The notes below the pieces were generated by a model that saw nothing but the letters and a program-made list of their open reading frames with translations, made no database searches and was not told the origin of the DNA. The translations under genes and the position numbers were made by a program. A stretch of DNA of 64,000 nt from Planctomycetota bacterium (GTDB taxonomy: Bacteria > Planctomycetota > PLA2), in the NCBI GenBank assembly GCA_021776785.1, contig JAJFFF010000049.1, positions 124,001 through 188,000 of the forward strand, in the 5' to 3' direction. Each line of letters starts with the position of its first letter. Position 1 is the first letter of the stretch. Of the stretch, positions 33,342 through 42,255 are shown piece after piece.

Positions 33342-33453
33342 AACGTCCAGTATACCGATGCGCCCGGGCTCTCGATCCTTGGATGACAGGCCGGTGTCTC
33401 GCCGTTAGACTCGGCGGCTCGACGCGCGTGGACAGTGCGCACAGGAGAGCAAC

Positions 33454-35196
33454 ATGACCGAAAAAACAGGGACCCGTGGGCCGACGCCGAAGTGGCCCGT
33501 GCCGAGCGATCTAGACATCGCGCAGGCCGCCGACACCGACCGCATCCTGGACGTCGCGGCGCGCGTCGGACTCACCGAAGACGACCTCGAGCTCTACGGC
33601 CAATACAAGGCGAAGGTTCACCTCGACGTCCGCGAGCGTCTAAAGGATCGTCCGCTGGGCAAATACATCGACGTCACGGCGATTACGCCGACGCCGCTCG
33701 GCGAAGGAAAGACCACCACGACGGTCGGCCTCTCCCAAGGCCTCGGTCGGATCGGTAAGTCGGTGTTTACGTGCATCCGTCAACCGAGTATGGGCCCGAC
33801 GTTTGGGATCAAGGGCGGCGCCGCGGGTGGCGGCTACAGCCAAGTGATTCCGATGGAAGAGTTCAACCTCCATCTCACCGGCGACATTCACGCGATCAGC
33901 GCCGCAAACAACTTGTGCGCGGCCGCGATCGACAACCACATTCACCACGGCAACAAGCTCAACATCAACCCGTTCGCGGTGACGTGGAACCGCGTCGTGG
34001 ACCTCAACGACCGGGCGCTGCGCAAGACGGTGGTCGGACTCGGCGGCAAGATCAACGGGTATCCCCGCGAGAGCGGCTTCGACATCGCTGTGGCGTCTGA
34101 AGTGATGGCGATCATCGCGCTCGCAACCGACATGAAGGATCTCCGCACACGCCTCGGCCGCTGTGTCATCGGCACTTCGTTCGAAGGCAAAGCGGTGACA
34201 GCGGAAGACCTCAAGGTCGCGGGCGCCATGACGGTTCTCCTCAAAGACACACTCATGCCGACGTTGATGCAGACACTCGAGCACACGCCGGCCCTTATTC
34301 ACGCCGGACCGTTCGCCAACATCGCGCACGGCAACTCCAGCGTGATCGCGGATCAGATCGCGACCAAGCTCGCCGATTACACCGTGACCGAGTCCGGCTT
34401 CGGGGCCGACATCGGCATGGAAAAATTCATGAACATCAAGTGTCGGGCTAGCGGCCTTACACCTGATTGCGTGGTGTTGATCGCAACGATTCGCGCTCTC
34501 AAGATGCACGGCGGCGCCGGCACAGTCGTCGCCGGGAAACCGCTTCCGAAAGAGTTGACGGAAGAAAACCTCGCCGCCCTGGACACCGGCGCGGCGAACT
34601 TGGTGGCGCACATCAAGATCGCGCGCAAGTTCGGCGTGCCGGTCGTCGTTGCCATCAACAAGTTCACCAACGACACCGACGCGGAAGTCGCGCTGCTCGA
34701 AAAAATCTCGCTCAAAGCGGGTGCGGAAGCGGCGGTCATGACCGACCACTGGGCGCAGGGCGGTGCGGGCGCCGTCAAGCTCGCCGAGGCCGTCGTCGCC
34801 GCGTGCGAGCTACCGAAGAACTTCAAGTTCCTCTACGAACTCGACGCGCCGATCAAGGACAAGATTCACACGATCGCGACCGAGATCTACGGCGCGGACG
34901 ACGTCGAATACACGCCCCTCGCCAATAAACAGATCAAGCTCTACGAAGACCTCGGGTTCGACAAGCTCCCGATCTGCATGGCCAAAACCCACCTCAGCTT
35001 GAGCCACGACGGCAAACTGAAGAACGTGCCGACTGGATTCACGCTGCCGATCCGCGAGATCCGTGCCAGCGTCGGCGCCGGGTTCCTGTATCCGCTTTGC
35101 GGCGACATGCGCACGATGCCCGGTCTCGGCAGCAAGCCGGCTTTCGAAAACGTCGACATCGACCTCGAAACGGGCCGCATCAAGGGCCTGTTTTAA
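33454..35196 (+). CDS. fhs: Formate--tetrahydrofolate ligase
   Basis: A 580-residue enzyme (family ~555-560) that makes 10-formyl-THF from formate, THF and ATP. The P-loop is '[16 protein letters not shown]', followed by '[23 protein letters not shown]', split here as '[19 protein letters not shown]', then '[14 protein letters not shown]' and '[20 protein letters not shown]'. '[19 protein letters not shown]' closes the active site. ATG 33454 has GGAGAG 8 nt upstream. It is placed close to folD (1 kb), giving a C1-tetrahydrofolate module. A strong terminator follows. Confidence 0.97.
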   Translation: MTEKTGTRGPTPKWPVPSDLDIAQAADTDRILDVAARVGLTEDDLELYGQYKAKVHLDVRERLKDRPLGKYIDVTAITPTPLGEGKTTTTVGLSQGLGRIGKSVFTCIRQPSMGPTFGIKGGAAGGGYSQVIPMEEFNLHLTGDIHAISAANNLCAAAIDNHIHHGNKLNINPFAVTWNRVVDLNDRALRKTVVGLGGKINGYPRESGFDIAVASEVMAIIALATDMKDLRTRLGRCVIGTSFEGKAVTAEDLKVAGAMTVLLKDTLMPTLMQTLEHTPALIHAGPFANIAHGNSSVIADQIATKLADYTVTESGFGADIGMEKFMNIKCRASGLTPDCVVLIATIRALKMHGGAGTVVAGKPLPKELTEENLAALDTGAANLVAHIKIARKFGVPVVVAINKFTNDTDAEVALLEKISLKAGAEAAVMTDHWAQGGAGAVKLAEAVVAACELPKNFKFLYELDAPIKDKIHTIATEIYGADDVEYTPLANKQIKLYEDLGFDKLPICMAKTHLSLSHDGKLKNVPTGFTLPIREIRASVGAGFLYPLCGDMRTMPGLGSKPAFENVDIDLETGRIKGLF

Positions 35197-35216
35197 GCGC
35201 TCGCCTTTCGCAGGTT

Positions 35217-35251
35217 CGCGCACGGCCACGTCGGGGGCCGTGCGCGTTTTT
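35217..35251 (+). terminator. Rho-independent terminator of fhs
   Basis: CGCGCACGGCC (35217-35227) pairs perfectly with GGCCGTGCGCG (35236-35246) and is followed by TTTTT. It overlaps the last bases of the convergent epimerase gene. Confidence 0.92.
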
Positions 35252-36209
35252 ATGCAAGCAGCGCGTCGAGCGCCGCGTAGTCCGTCGGCGGCGCCGGGTC
35301 CGGAGCACACTCCCGCTGCCACGCCAACGTCGTGTGGAGCGCGTGCTCGCGCGTGACGGTTTCGGCGTATCCGACATCGGAACGAATGCGCGCCGTGTCG
35401 AGCACAAGGTGGTGCTCGTAGTTTGCCGGGCCACGCAGCGACTCGGGCCAGCGCGCCGTCTCGACAAGCACCACTTGGCCCTTCCACCCTTCAAGCCGGG
35501 CGATCAGCTCCACCCAATCGCGCTCGGTCGGCGCTTCGGGTTCGGCGATGTTGTAGGTCTGGCCGATGCAGCGCTCGTGCAACACGACCTGCGCGATGCC
35601 CGCGGCGGCGTCTTCCACAAACACGCGCGAGATCCGACAGGCGGCGTGCTCCGGCGTCATCGCGATCGCGGGGCGACGGTCGCGCATCGCGCGTTGCCAC
35701 GAAAAAAATCGGTGCTGCGCGTCGTCGGGGCCAAAGATCACCGGCAAGCGCACGATCGTCGCGTCCAGCGCGGCGTACTCCGCTTCAACGCCGACCTTGT
35801 CGTACCGCTCGCCCTGCGCGCTGAGTTTGGCGCGCAACGGGGCGTCCTCGCGCTGCGGCCCACGGAGCGGCGCGCCGGACTCGGTTCCAAACAAACGCCC
35901 GTAGCTGAGGTAGACATCCGCACTGCTCAGTGCCACGACGCGCCCCACGCGCTCACGGACGATCGCGGCCCGTGCCCGTGCGTCGTCGCGGCGAAACGGA
36001 ATCATGTCGAGAAAGACATCCGGGCGCGGCGCGGCCGCCAGAGCCGCACCCAAGTCGGACGCGTCTCCGTGACGAACCGTCACGCCGGACGGCAGCGAGG
36101 CGCGGGTCTTCCCGCGATGAAACACCGTGACCTCGCAGCCGGCCGCCACCAGTCGCCGCACCACGTGGGGCCCCGTGAAACCGGTGCCGCCCAAGACGAA
36201 TACGCGCAT
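35250..36209 (-). CDS. NAD-dependent epimerase/dehydratase (extended SDR)
   Basis: A 319-residue Rossmann-fold protein from ATG 36209. The N-terminal '[18 protein letters not shown]' is the nucleotide-binding GxxGxxG; '[14 protein letters not shown]' and '[13 protein letters not shown]' stand where the catalytic Ser/Tyr-x3-Lys are expected. The Tyr-Lys motif appears as Y-D-K-V and is atypical, so catalytic competence is uncertain. '[22 protein letters not shown]' belongs to the C-terminal substrate domain. Divergent from folD (28 nt between starts). The substrate, perhaps a nucleotide sugar, is unknown. Confidence 0.9.
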   Translation of the reverse strand: MRVFVLGGTGFTGPHVVRRLVAAGCEVTVFHRGKTRASLPSGVTVRHGDASDLGAALAAAPRPDVFLDMIPFRRDDARARAAIVRERVGRVVALSSADVYLSYGRLFGTESGAPLRGPQREDAPLRAKLSAQGERYDKVGVEAEYAALDATIVRLPVIFGPDDAQHRFFSWQRAMRDRRPAIAMTPEHAACRISRVFVEDAAAGIAQVVLHERCIGQTYNIAEPEAPTERDWVELIARLEGWKGQVVLVETARWPESLRGPANYEHHLVLDTARIRSDVGYAETVTREHALHTTLAWQRECAPDPAPPTDYAALDALLA

Positions 36210-36237
36210 GATTGCCGCGTATCGTAAGATCCGCAGC

Positions 36238-37107
36238 ATGACTGCGGAACTGATCGACGGAAAAGCCATTGCTGCCACCATTCGCGGCGAAGTCAAGACC
36301 GGCGTCGATGCGCTCAAAGCGCGCGGCGTGAACCCGGGCCTCGCCACCGTGCTGGTTGGCGACGACCCCGCTTCGCACAAGTACGTTTCAATGAAACGGA
36401 AGGCGTGCGCGGAGGCGGGCATCGAGAGTTTTCATCACGAACTCCCGGCCACGTCGACGCAAGCGGAGGTTTTGGCGCTCGTCCAAAAGCTGGGCAGCGA
36501 CGACGCGGTGCACGGCATCTTGGTGCAGCTCCCGCTCCCCAAGCAAGTCGACGAGAAGACGATTCTCGACGCGGTTCCGTTGAGCAAAGACGTGGACGGA
36601 TTTCATCCGCTCAACATCGGTGCACTGGCCATGAAGGGTCGCGAGGGCGACTTCAAGCCGTGCACGCCGCACGGTTGCATCGAGTTGCTCGACCGTAGCG
36701 GCGTCGAAATTTCAGGCGCGAACGCGGTTGTCTTAGGACGCTCCAACATCGTCGGCATGCCGGTGGCGCTCATGCTCATCGAGCGCAACGCCACCGTGAC
36801 CGTTTGTCACAGCCGCACCAAGAACACACAAGAGCTGTGTCGCAACGCGGACATCTTGATCGCCGCCATCGGACGTGCTCACTTCGTGAAGGGCGACTGG
36901 ATCAAGCCGGGTGCCGCGATCATCGACGTCGGCACGAACGTGATTGACGACGCATCGCGCAAAAGCGGCAAGCGCCTGGTCGGCGACGTGGACTTCGCGG
37001 CCGCGCGCGAGATCGCCGGCAAGATCACACCCGTCCCCGGCGGCGTCGGCCCGATGACGATCGCGATGTTGTTGCAAAACACGCTCCGCAGCGCCCAGCG
37101 CGTCTAG
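36238..37107 (+). CDS. folD: Methylenetetrahydrofolate dehydrogenase/cyclohydrolase
   Basis: A 289-residue bifunctional FolD, normal length, that interconverts 5,10-methylene-THF and 10-formyl-THF with NADP(H). Signatures are '[21 protein letters not shown]', seen as '[17 protein letters not shown]' with the catalytic Lys, then '[12 protein letters not shown]', '[10 protein letters not shown]', '[16 protein letters not shown]' and '[17 protein letters not shown]'. With fhs it forms the C1-THF route from formate. The ATG at 36238 begins the family's usual '[10 protein letters not shown]' start. Confidence 0.97.
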   Translation: MTAELIDGKAIAATIRGEVKTGVDALKARGVNPGLATVLVGDDPASHKYVSMKRKACAEAGIESFHHELPATSTQAEVLALVQKLGSDDAVHGILVQLPLPKQVDEKTILDAVPLSKDVDGFHPLNIGALAMKGREGDFKPCTPHGCIELLDRSGVEISGANAVVLGRSNIVGMPVALMLIERNATVTVCHSRTKNTQELCRNADILIAAIGRAHFVKGDWIKPGAAIIDVGTNVIDDASRKSGKRLVGDVDFAAAREIAGKITPVPGGVGPMTIAMLLQNTLRSAQRV

Positions 37108-37119
37108 CCCCTTCGCACG

Positions 37120-37161
37120 ACGGGTCCATCGCGCGTTTGCTCGATCGCGCGACGGGCCCGT
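37120..37161. terminator. Bidirectional hairpin between convergent genes
   Basis: A 16-bp stem: 37120-37135 with 37146-37161, comprising 14 Watson-Crick pairs, one G-U pair and one mismatch around a 10-nt loop. It lies 13 nt after folD and 6 nt before the end of the TPM gene. Without T-runs, but stable enough to act on both strands. Confidence 0.6.
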
Positions 37162-37166
37162 GGCCG

Positions 37167-37847
37167 TTACGGCGCCGGAAGCAAAACCAACGCGTCCGCC
37201 AACTCGTTTTGGTCGCTCGTGGCGCGCGGGAGCGGCGCGGCCAAACGTCGGCCCGCTTCGGCGATGACGGCGCAGAGCGCGTCCGTTGGTCCCGCGTCTT
37301 TGGCCATGGACACAAGAAGCGTTCGGAGCTCGTTCAGCCCTTCGTCGCCCAGCGCCGCGGTCACCGCTTGGTCCGCACAGACAAACGCCATGCGCTCTTC
37401 CATCGACAGATAGATCAAGAGTCCCGATCCGTCCTTGGTGTGATGGACGCGCCGGTCGAAAAACACCTGACGCGCGCGGCCCGCTACTTCGTCTTCCATG
37501 TGCGACTCGGGTGTGAGCAATCGACGCAGCCAACTGGTGCGTGACGCGATCACGGCGCCGAGGATGTACACGAGCATCATGCCGACGATCAACACGATGA
37601 CGGCAATCCACGGCGACCCTTCGCCCCACGCTCCGGTGTCCGTGCGATGCGGCCAAAACCACCACATCGATGCGGCAAACGCCGCCGCAAGCCAGAACCC
37701 GAACGTGTCCTCGCCGCGGTCATATCGACCCGACGCTTCCGCGACAGCCGGAACGATTTCTGCTGATGTCGTGGCCTCCGCCAGCTGCACGGCGGCTGTG
37801 ATTTGAGATTTCTCTTCGCTCGAGAACATGCGTTCGAGGTCTACCAC
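37167..37847 (-). CDS. TPM-domain (YgcG-like) membrane protein 3
   Basis: A 226-residue protein. The start GTG 37847 overlaps the preceding TPM gene's stop and has GGAGGA upstream; an internal ATG at 37829 is the alternative. The N-terminal half begins the TPM-like fold ('MFSSEEKSQITAAVQLAEATTSAEIVP') and is interrupted by two transmembrane helices (~65-85 and ~95-120). The second half completes the TPM_phosphatase-like domain ('VFFDRRVHHTKDGSGLLIYLS', 'ADQAVTAALGDEGLNEL'). It is the last of three TPM genes read in the same direction. Function unknown; TPM proteins are linked to thylakoid or envelope protein quality control in other lineages. Confidence 0.82.
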   Translation of the reverse strand: MVDLERMFSSEEKSQITAAVQLAEATTSAEIVPAVAEASGRYDRGEDTFGFWLAAAFAASMWWFWPHRTDTGAWGEGSPWIAVIVLIVGMMLVYILGAVIASRTSWLRRLLTPESHMEDEVAGRARQVFFDRRVHHTKDGSGLLIYLSMEERMAFVCADQAVTAALGDEGLNELRTLLVSMAKDAGPTDALCAVIAEAGRRLAAPLPRATSDQNELADALVLLPAP

Positions 37848-38617
37848 GATCCACTCGCTCCTCCGCCACCGGAAAATCCTCCGCCAAACGATCCGCCGCC
37901 GAACGAGCCGCCGGATCCAGAATTCCTCATCGCGCTGTAGAGCATCGTCCCGATCACGCCGAGCAGCAACGCCAACAGGATCCACGCCCAGCCCTTGCGA
38001 CCGTTTCGAAACAGCGAAACGATCATGAAGATCGCGATCCCAACGAACGCGATCATGAAAAACATCGCTTTCTTCGAGACGGGCTTTTTCGGAAGCGGTT
38101 TGTCGCGCGCCATCTTGTCGAGCGCTTCGACGCCGGCCTGAATACCCTTGGCAAAGTCACCCGCCTTGAACGCGGGGACCATGTACTCGTTCATGATCTT
38201 TTGGCAGACGTCGTTTTTCTCGAGTCCCCAGCCCGCGCCCAACTCGATCCGCGCTTTGCGATCGCCTTTCGAGACGACCACCAAGATGCCGGTGTTCCAG
38301 TTCGATCCGTTGAGCTCGGCGTGGCCGATCTTCCATTGGTCAAACAAAAGACGAGCGAACGTTTCGATGCGCAGTCCCGCGCCCCCGTACTTGCTCATGG
38401 ACTCGATCGTCACCACGATGATCGGCGTCACCTTCTCGGTGAGCAGCTTGTCCGCAACCTGCACGATGAGCGCCTCGTCGGCGATCTCCAAGAGCTCCGC
38501 CCGATCGACGACAAACGCACGCTCCGCAGGCGGTTCGAGCGAAATGCGAAATCCCTCTTGGCCGTACGCGGTCGTCGCGCCGAGCAAAATACCTAAAACC
38601 AAAACAAGCGAGCGCAT
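37841..38617 (-). CDS. TPM-domain protein 2 with Gly-rich tail
   Basis: A 258-residue protein from ATG 38617 with GGAGG at 5-nt spacing. A signal peptide is followed by a TPM_phosphatase domain (~30-175): 'FVVDRAELLEIADEALI', 'VTIESMSKYGGAGLRIETFARL', 'NTGILVVVSKGDRKARIELGAGWG'. Two transmembrane helices (~185-205 and ~213-232) precede a tail of Gly/Ser/Phe repeats ('GGSFGGGSFGGGFSGGGG') ending in 'GASGSW'. The architecture equals YgcG-type proteins. It is a close paralogue of the gene upstream. Confidence 0.92.
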   Translation of the reverse strand: MRSLVLVLGILLGATTAYGQEGFRISLEPPAERAFVVDRAELLEIADEALIVQVADKLLTEKVTPIIVVTIESMSKYGGAGLRIETFARLLFDQWKIGHAELNGSNWNTGILVVVSKGDRKARIELGAGWGLEKNDVCQKIMNEYMVPAFKAGDFAKGIQAGVEALDKMARDKPLPKKPVSKKAMFFMIAFVGIAIFMIVSLFRNGRKGWAWILLALLLGVIGTMLYSAMRNSGSGGSFGGGSFGGGFSGGGGASGSW

Positions 38618-38744
38618 GGAGCCTCCTTGGATAACCCTATCGTGAACGGGGTACGGCAATCCTCCCCGACACGCCGCTACCCTGGGGCTCGGGCGCGAAT
38701 TCGAAAGCGTGGCCCCAAAATTGTCTCGCGCTGAGAACCCTTCG

Positions 38745-39527
38745 TCACCAGGACCCGGTGGCCCCTCCGCCACCACCGCCACCGCCCGATCCTCCGCCCC
38801 AACCGCCACCAAACGAGTCGTGATGATGGGGGTAGTACGTTCGGCGACCCCGCCGAGGCCCGGCGCCCTTAATCGTCGATCCGAGGAATGATCCGAATCC
38901 GTTCGCGAGGCGCGCGACCCACCCGTTGCGACCGCCGACAAGCACGGACGCGACGCCGGCGGCCAGGAGAGCGCCGAACACAATCCACACGACAAGTCTG
39001 CCCCGCGGTATCGGAGCTCGCGGTAACGGATCGCCAGCCACCATGTTCCCGATCGCCGCCACGCCGGCGCGCAATCCTTTCGCGTAGGCTTTCTCCTTGA
39101 ACCGCGGCACCATGTGTTCGTCCATGATGCGGCGACACAAGGCATTTTGTTCGTAGGTCCAAGTGGCGCCGAGCTCGATCCGCGCGCGCCGGTCGCGCCG
39201 CGAAAACACAAGCAGAACCCCTGGGCTCCCCGCACCCAGATGCCACCGATCAAAGAGTAGACGCGCGAAGGTCTCGATCGCCATTCCTTGTCCGCCGTAG
39301 TCGGCGAGCGCATCGACGGTAACGACGACGAGCAACGAGTCGTGGGCGTCGAAAAGCTTGGTCGCGGTCGCCGTGATCGCAGCTTCATCCGCCGGCGAGA
39401 GAACCTCCGCGCGATCGAGGACGACTTGCGCGGGGTTGTGTCGCCGCAGTGTGGGTCCGAAGTCGTCACGGCCGAGCGCAACACCGGCCAGAAGTAACAG
39501 CCCCGTGACGATTCCCGTTATCCGCAT
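38745..39527 (-). CDS. TPM-domain protein 1 with Gly-rich tail
   Basis: A 260-residue protein from ATG 39527 (GGGGGT upstream). It shares the plan of its neighbour: signal peptide, TPM domain ('VVLDRAEVLSPADEAAI', 'VTVDALADYGGQGMAIETFARL', 'PGVLLVFSRRDRRARIELGATW'), then a membrane segment ('VVWIVFGALLAAGVASVLVGG'). A basic region follows ('GPRRGRRTYYPHHHD'), then a poly-Gly tail ending 'GGATGSW'. The matching ends of the two tails suggest a common anchoring or interaction role. It is first of the TPM trio; 127 nt separate it from the next. Confidence 0.92.
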   Translation of the reverse strand: MRITGIVTGLLLLAGVALGRDDFGPTLRRHNPAQVVLDRAEVLSPADEAAITATATKLFDAHDSLLVVVTVDALADYGGQGMAIETFARLLFDRWHLGAGSPGVLLVFSRRDRRARIELGATWTYEQNALCRRIMDEHMVPRFKEKAYAKGLRAGVAAIGNMVAGDPLPRAPIPRGRLVVWIVFGALLAAGVASVLVGGRNGWVARLANGFGSFLGSTIKGAGPRRGRRTYYPHHHDSFGGGWGGGSGGGGGGGGATGSW

Positions 39528-39629
39528 GCAACCCCCTTTGCCGCGCCCTCGACCCATCCCGCCTGGTACCGTGCCTGCCGCCCGGCTATTCGTCGCCGGA
39601 GCCCACTAAGATCTTGCGCCCGCGACATC

Positions 39630-41630
39630 ATGCGATCCCTCCTCGAACGTTTAAACCAAGAACAGCGCCGCGCCGTCGAAACGACGGAGGGGCCCGTGCT
39701 CGTCTTGGCCGGGGCGGGGACCGGAAAGACACGCGTGATTACCGTACGTATGGCATACCTGCTCCACCAGGGCCACGCGCCGGAGCGGCTTTTTGCCGTC
39801 ACGTTTACCAACAAAGCCGCCACCGAGATGCGCGAGCGAGTGGCGCGATTGGTCGGCAAAGAAAAAGCGACCGGCCTCACCATCGGGACGTTTCACTCGT
39901 TTTGTGCGCGCGTCCTGCGCAAGCAAGGCCGTCGCATCGACCTCCCGCCGCGCTTCTCGATCTGCGATCAGGCCGATCAGATCGCTGCGCTCAAGAACGT
40001 GTTACGCGACATCCTGGCGGCCGAAACGATGCGGCCGCGCGACATTCTGGCGCGGATCTCGCTTCTTAAAAACAAGCTCGTCTCCGCGGAGCAGTATCTC
40101 GACGGCGCCGCGGTCGATGACCGTGATGAGTTCTTTGGGCAGGTCTACCTCCGCTACGAACAACATCTGCGCCGCACCCATACGCTTGACTTCGATGACC
40201 TGCTTCTGCGGATGGTCGATCTCCTGCGGACCGACCCCCCGCTCAAGGATCGCTACCGCTACCTGATGGTGGACGAGTATCAGGACACGAACGGCCCGCA
40301 GTACGAAATCGTTCGCCAGCTTGCGGAAAAGCGCAAGAACCTGTGCGTCGTCGGCGATGACGATCAGTCGATCTACGGCTGGCGCGGCGCGGACGTCAAA
40401 AAGATCCTTTCGTTCGAGCGCGACTTCCCGAGTGCGGCCGTGATTCGTCTGGAGACGAACTACCGATCCACCGATGAGATCTTGGTCGCCGCCAACAGCG
40501 TGATCGATCACAACATCGGGAGGCATGCGAAGAAGCTGCGCTCGGCGTATGGTCGCGGCGAGGCCGTCCGCATCGTTCCCGTTCAAGACGAGGAGCTGGA
40601 GGCGCGCGGGATCGTCGAGGAGATTGTGCAGGAAGTGCGCAAGCCCCAAGGGCTCACGTTTGCTGACTGCGCGATCTTGTTTCGCGCCGCGAATCAGTCG
40701 CGGGCGTTCGAGGCCGAGCTGCGCGCGCGCAACGTCGACTACACGATCGTCGGGGGCCAGTCGTTTTTCGATCGCAAGGAGATCCGCGACGTGCTGGCGT
40801 ATCTCAAAGTGCTCGTGAATCCGCGTGACGACGTGTCGTTGCTTCGCGTCGTGAACTGTCCGCCGCGGGGCATCGGTAAGACGACGCTGGATCGCGTCGT
40901 CGACAACGCCGCGCAGATGAACTGCGGCATCCAGGAGGCGTTTTTTCGCACACCGCTTCCGTCCGGCGCGGGCACGGCGCTGCGTTTTCTCCAGAGCAAA
41001 CTGGAGCAGGCACGCCGCACGACCGGCAGCATCGTACGGCGGATCGAATGCATGCTGGAGCTTGTGGATTACCAGGCAGAAGTGAATCGCTGCTATCGCG
41101 AACCGCGGCAACGCGAACAGCGCTGGAGCGGCGTCCAGGAAGTATTGAACTTCGCGGAAAACTACGAACGGCGCGCGAAGAACGCGACCCTCCCCCAGTT
41201 CTTGGAGCGGCTCACGCTTTCTGAAACCGAGGACCGCACCAGCGACGAGGAAGAGAAACAAGCGGGGAACGCGGTGCGCCTGATGACGCTGCACGCGGCG
41301 AAAGGGCTCGAGTTTCGCCGCGTGTATCTCGTTGGAATCGAAGAAGGCACGCTGCCGCACGAGCGGTCGGTCGCGGACGACACGATCGAGGAGGAGCGGC
41401 GCCTCATGTATGTCGGGATCACACGCGCCCAGCGCAACCTGACGATTTCGTTCGCGAAACAGCGCGCCAAGCACGGCCACCGCGTGCGCTGCATGCCGTC
41501 ACGCTTTCTCTACGAGATCAAAGGCGAGGCGCCGCCCGACGACTGGGTGCCGGCCGGGCAAAAGGCACCGGCGCCAGCGAAACCGAAGAGCCCGCGCTCT
41601 CGTGTACGGCGCGCACCCCCGCCCGCGTAG
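39630..41630 (+). CDS. UvrD/PcrA-family ATP-dependent DNA helicase
   Basis: A 666-residue superfamily 1A helicase that unwinds DNA 3'-5' in repair and replication. Motifs in order: Q ('LNQEQRRAVE'), I ('LAGAGTGKTR', ~27-36), Ia ('AVTFTNKAATEM'), II ('DEYQDT', ~215), III ('VGDDDQSIYGWRGAD'), IV ('LETNYRS'), V ('VRLMTLHAAKGLEF') and VI ('RRLMYVGITRAQRNL'). The C-terminus is short and basic (Pro/Lys/Arg-rich), as in PcrA. It is divergent from the TPM genes. Whether it is the uvrD or the rep/pcrA orthologue is not decided. Confidence 0.96.
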   Translation: MRSLLERLNQEQRRAVETTEGPVLVLAGAGTGKTRVITVRMAYLLHQGHAPERLFAVTFTNKAATEMRERVARLVGKEKATGLTIGTFHSFCARVLRKQGRRIDLPPRFSICDQADQIAALKNVLRDILAAETMRPRDILARISLLKNKLVSAEQYLDGAAVDDRDEFFGQVYLRYEQHLRRTHTLDFDDLLLRMVDLLRTDPPLKDRYRYLMVDEYQDTNGPQYEIVRQLAEKRKNLCVVGDDDQSIYGWRGADVKKILSFERDFPSAAVIRLETNYRSTDEILVAANSVIDHNIGRHAKKLRSAYGRGEAVRIVPVQDEELEARGIVEEIVQEVRKPQGLTFADCAILFRAANQSRAFEAELRARNVDYTIVGGQSFFDRKEIRDVLAYLKVLVNPRDDVSLLRVVNCPPRGIGKTTLDRVVDNAAQMNCGIQEAFFRTPLPSGAGTALRFLQSKLEQARRTTGSIVRRIECMLELVDYQAEVNRCYREPRQREQRWSGVQEVLNFAENYERRAKNATLPQFLERLTLSETEDRTSDEEEKQAGNAVRLMTLHAAKGLEFRRVYLVGIEEGTLPHERSVADDTIEEERRLMYVGITRAQRNLTISFAKQRAKHGHRVRCMPSRFLYEIKGEAPPDDWVPAGQKAPAPAKPKSPRSRVRRAPPPA

Positions 41631-41640
41631 GTGCAGCCGG

Positions 41641-41904
41641 TCAACGCCGTGTCAGCTTAGGCCGTACGACGCGTACTTCGTGGTCGCCGAGGCGGACGCC
41701 GTATGCGCGCGGGATGTAGTCGTCCGCACCGACCACGAAGCGGTGGGCGCCGGGCGCGATGCCTTTGAGTTCGACCGTTCCGTTTTCCGCGTTCGATTCG
41801 GCGCCGTCGAGGTCGACGCATCCGCCCTCGGTGTCGCCAAAGTTCACGACCAGCCGCGCGGTTCCCAGCCTAAGTTCGAAAGGCGGTGCTCCGCGCGTAC
41901 GCAT
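41641..41904 (-). CDS. Small beta-rich protein, PEGA-like
   Basis: An 87-residue frame. 'TARLVVNFGDTEGGCVDLDG', 'GTVELKGIAPGAHRFVVGADDYIPRAY' (in pieces) and 'GDHEVRVVRPKL' read like a single PEGA or carboxypeptidase-regulatory beta-sandwich. No signal peptide is visible from this start, so the true start may lie elsewhere or the gene may be a remnant. Its end faces the helicase stop across 10 nt. Confidence 0.5.
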   Translation of the reverse strand: MRTRGAPPFELRLGTARLVVNFGDTEGGCVDLDGAESNAENGTVELKGIAPGAHRFVVGADDYIPRAYGVRLGDHEVRVVRPKLTRR

Positions 41905-42255
41905 GCGGTTCGGCGCCCAGCCCCGCGGCGTGATTGCAGCGACGAACGGAACGCTAGGTGATCACGCGCTCGTGCTTCAGTTGCGTTTCTTTCTTCGGGA
42001 ACGGCTTGCGCGCGCTCGCGCTGTGTCGGCGCGACAGTCGAAACACGTATCGAATCAAAACGATCCACATAGCGACACACTCCACTCAACCATTGCCGTT
42101 CACCGTGCAACGTTTCGCTGAGTCCACGCTGAGGTTTCGCATTGTGGTTCGGTGTGTTTGCTTTGTTCGTTTTCTTACGAACGCTAAGTCGCGACTAAGT
42201 TCATCGCACTACTTTTCTTTGCAGACGCATGGAGCAAACAAAAGGAGTCCCCCCA
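41905..42255. promoter_or_regulatory. Upstream region of the triple-repeat lipoprotein gene
   Basis: 351 nt, less GC-rich than its surroundings. It contains a hairpin GTTCGT/ACGAAC (42165-42170 with 42177-42182), a 10-bp palindrome AGTCGCGACT near 42187 and, at ~42138-42165, a segment resembling the region before the PEP-CTERM gene. A strong AAGGAG at about 42242 serves the ATG at 42256. No -35/-10 pair is convincing. Confidence 0.4.

Noticed and set aside
33342..33453. Folate or other riboswitch before fhs
   Set aside because: Only ~110 nt are available in a divergent promoter region, and I see no conserved aptamer-like pairing.
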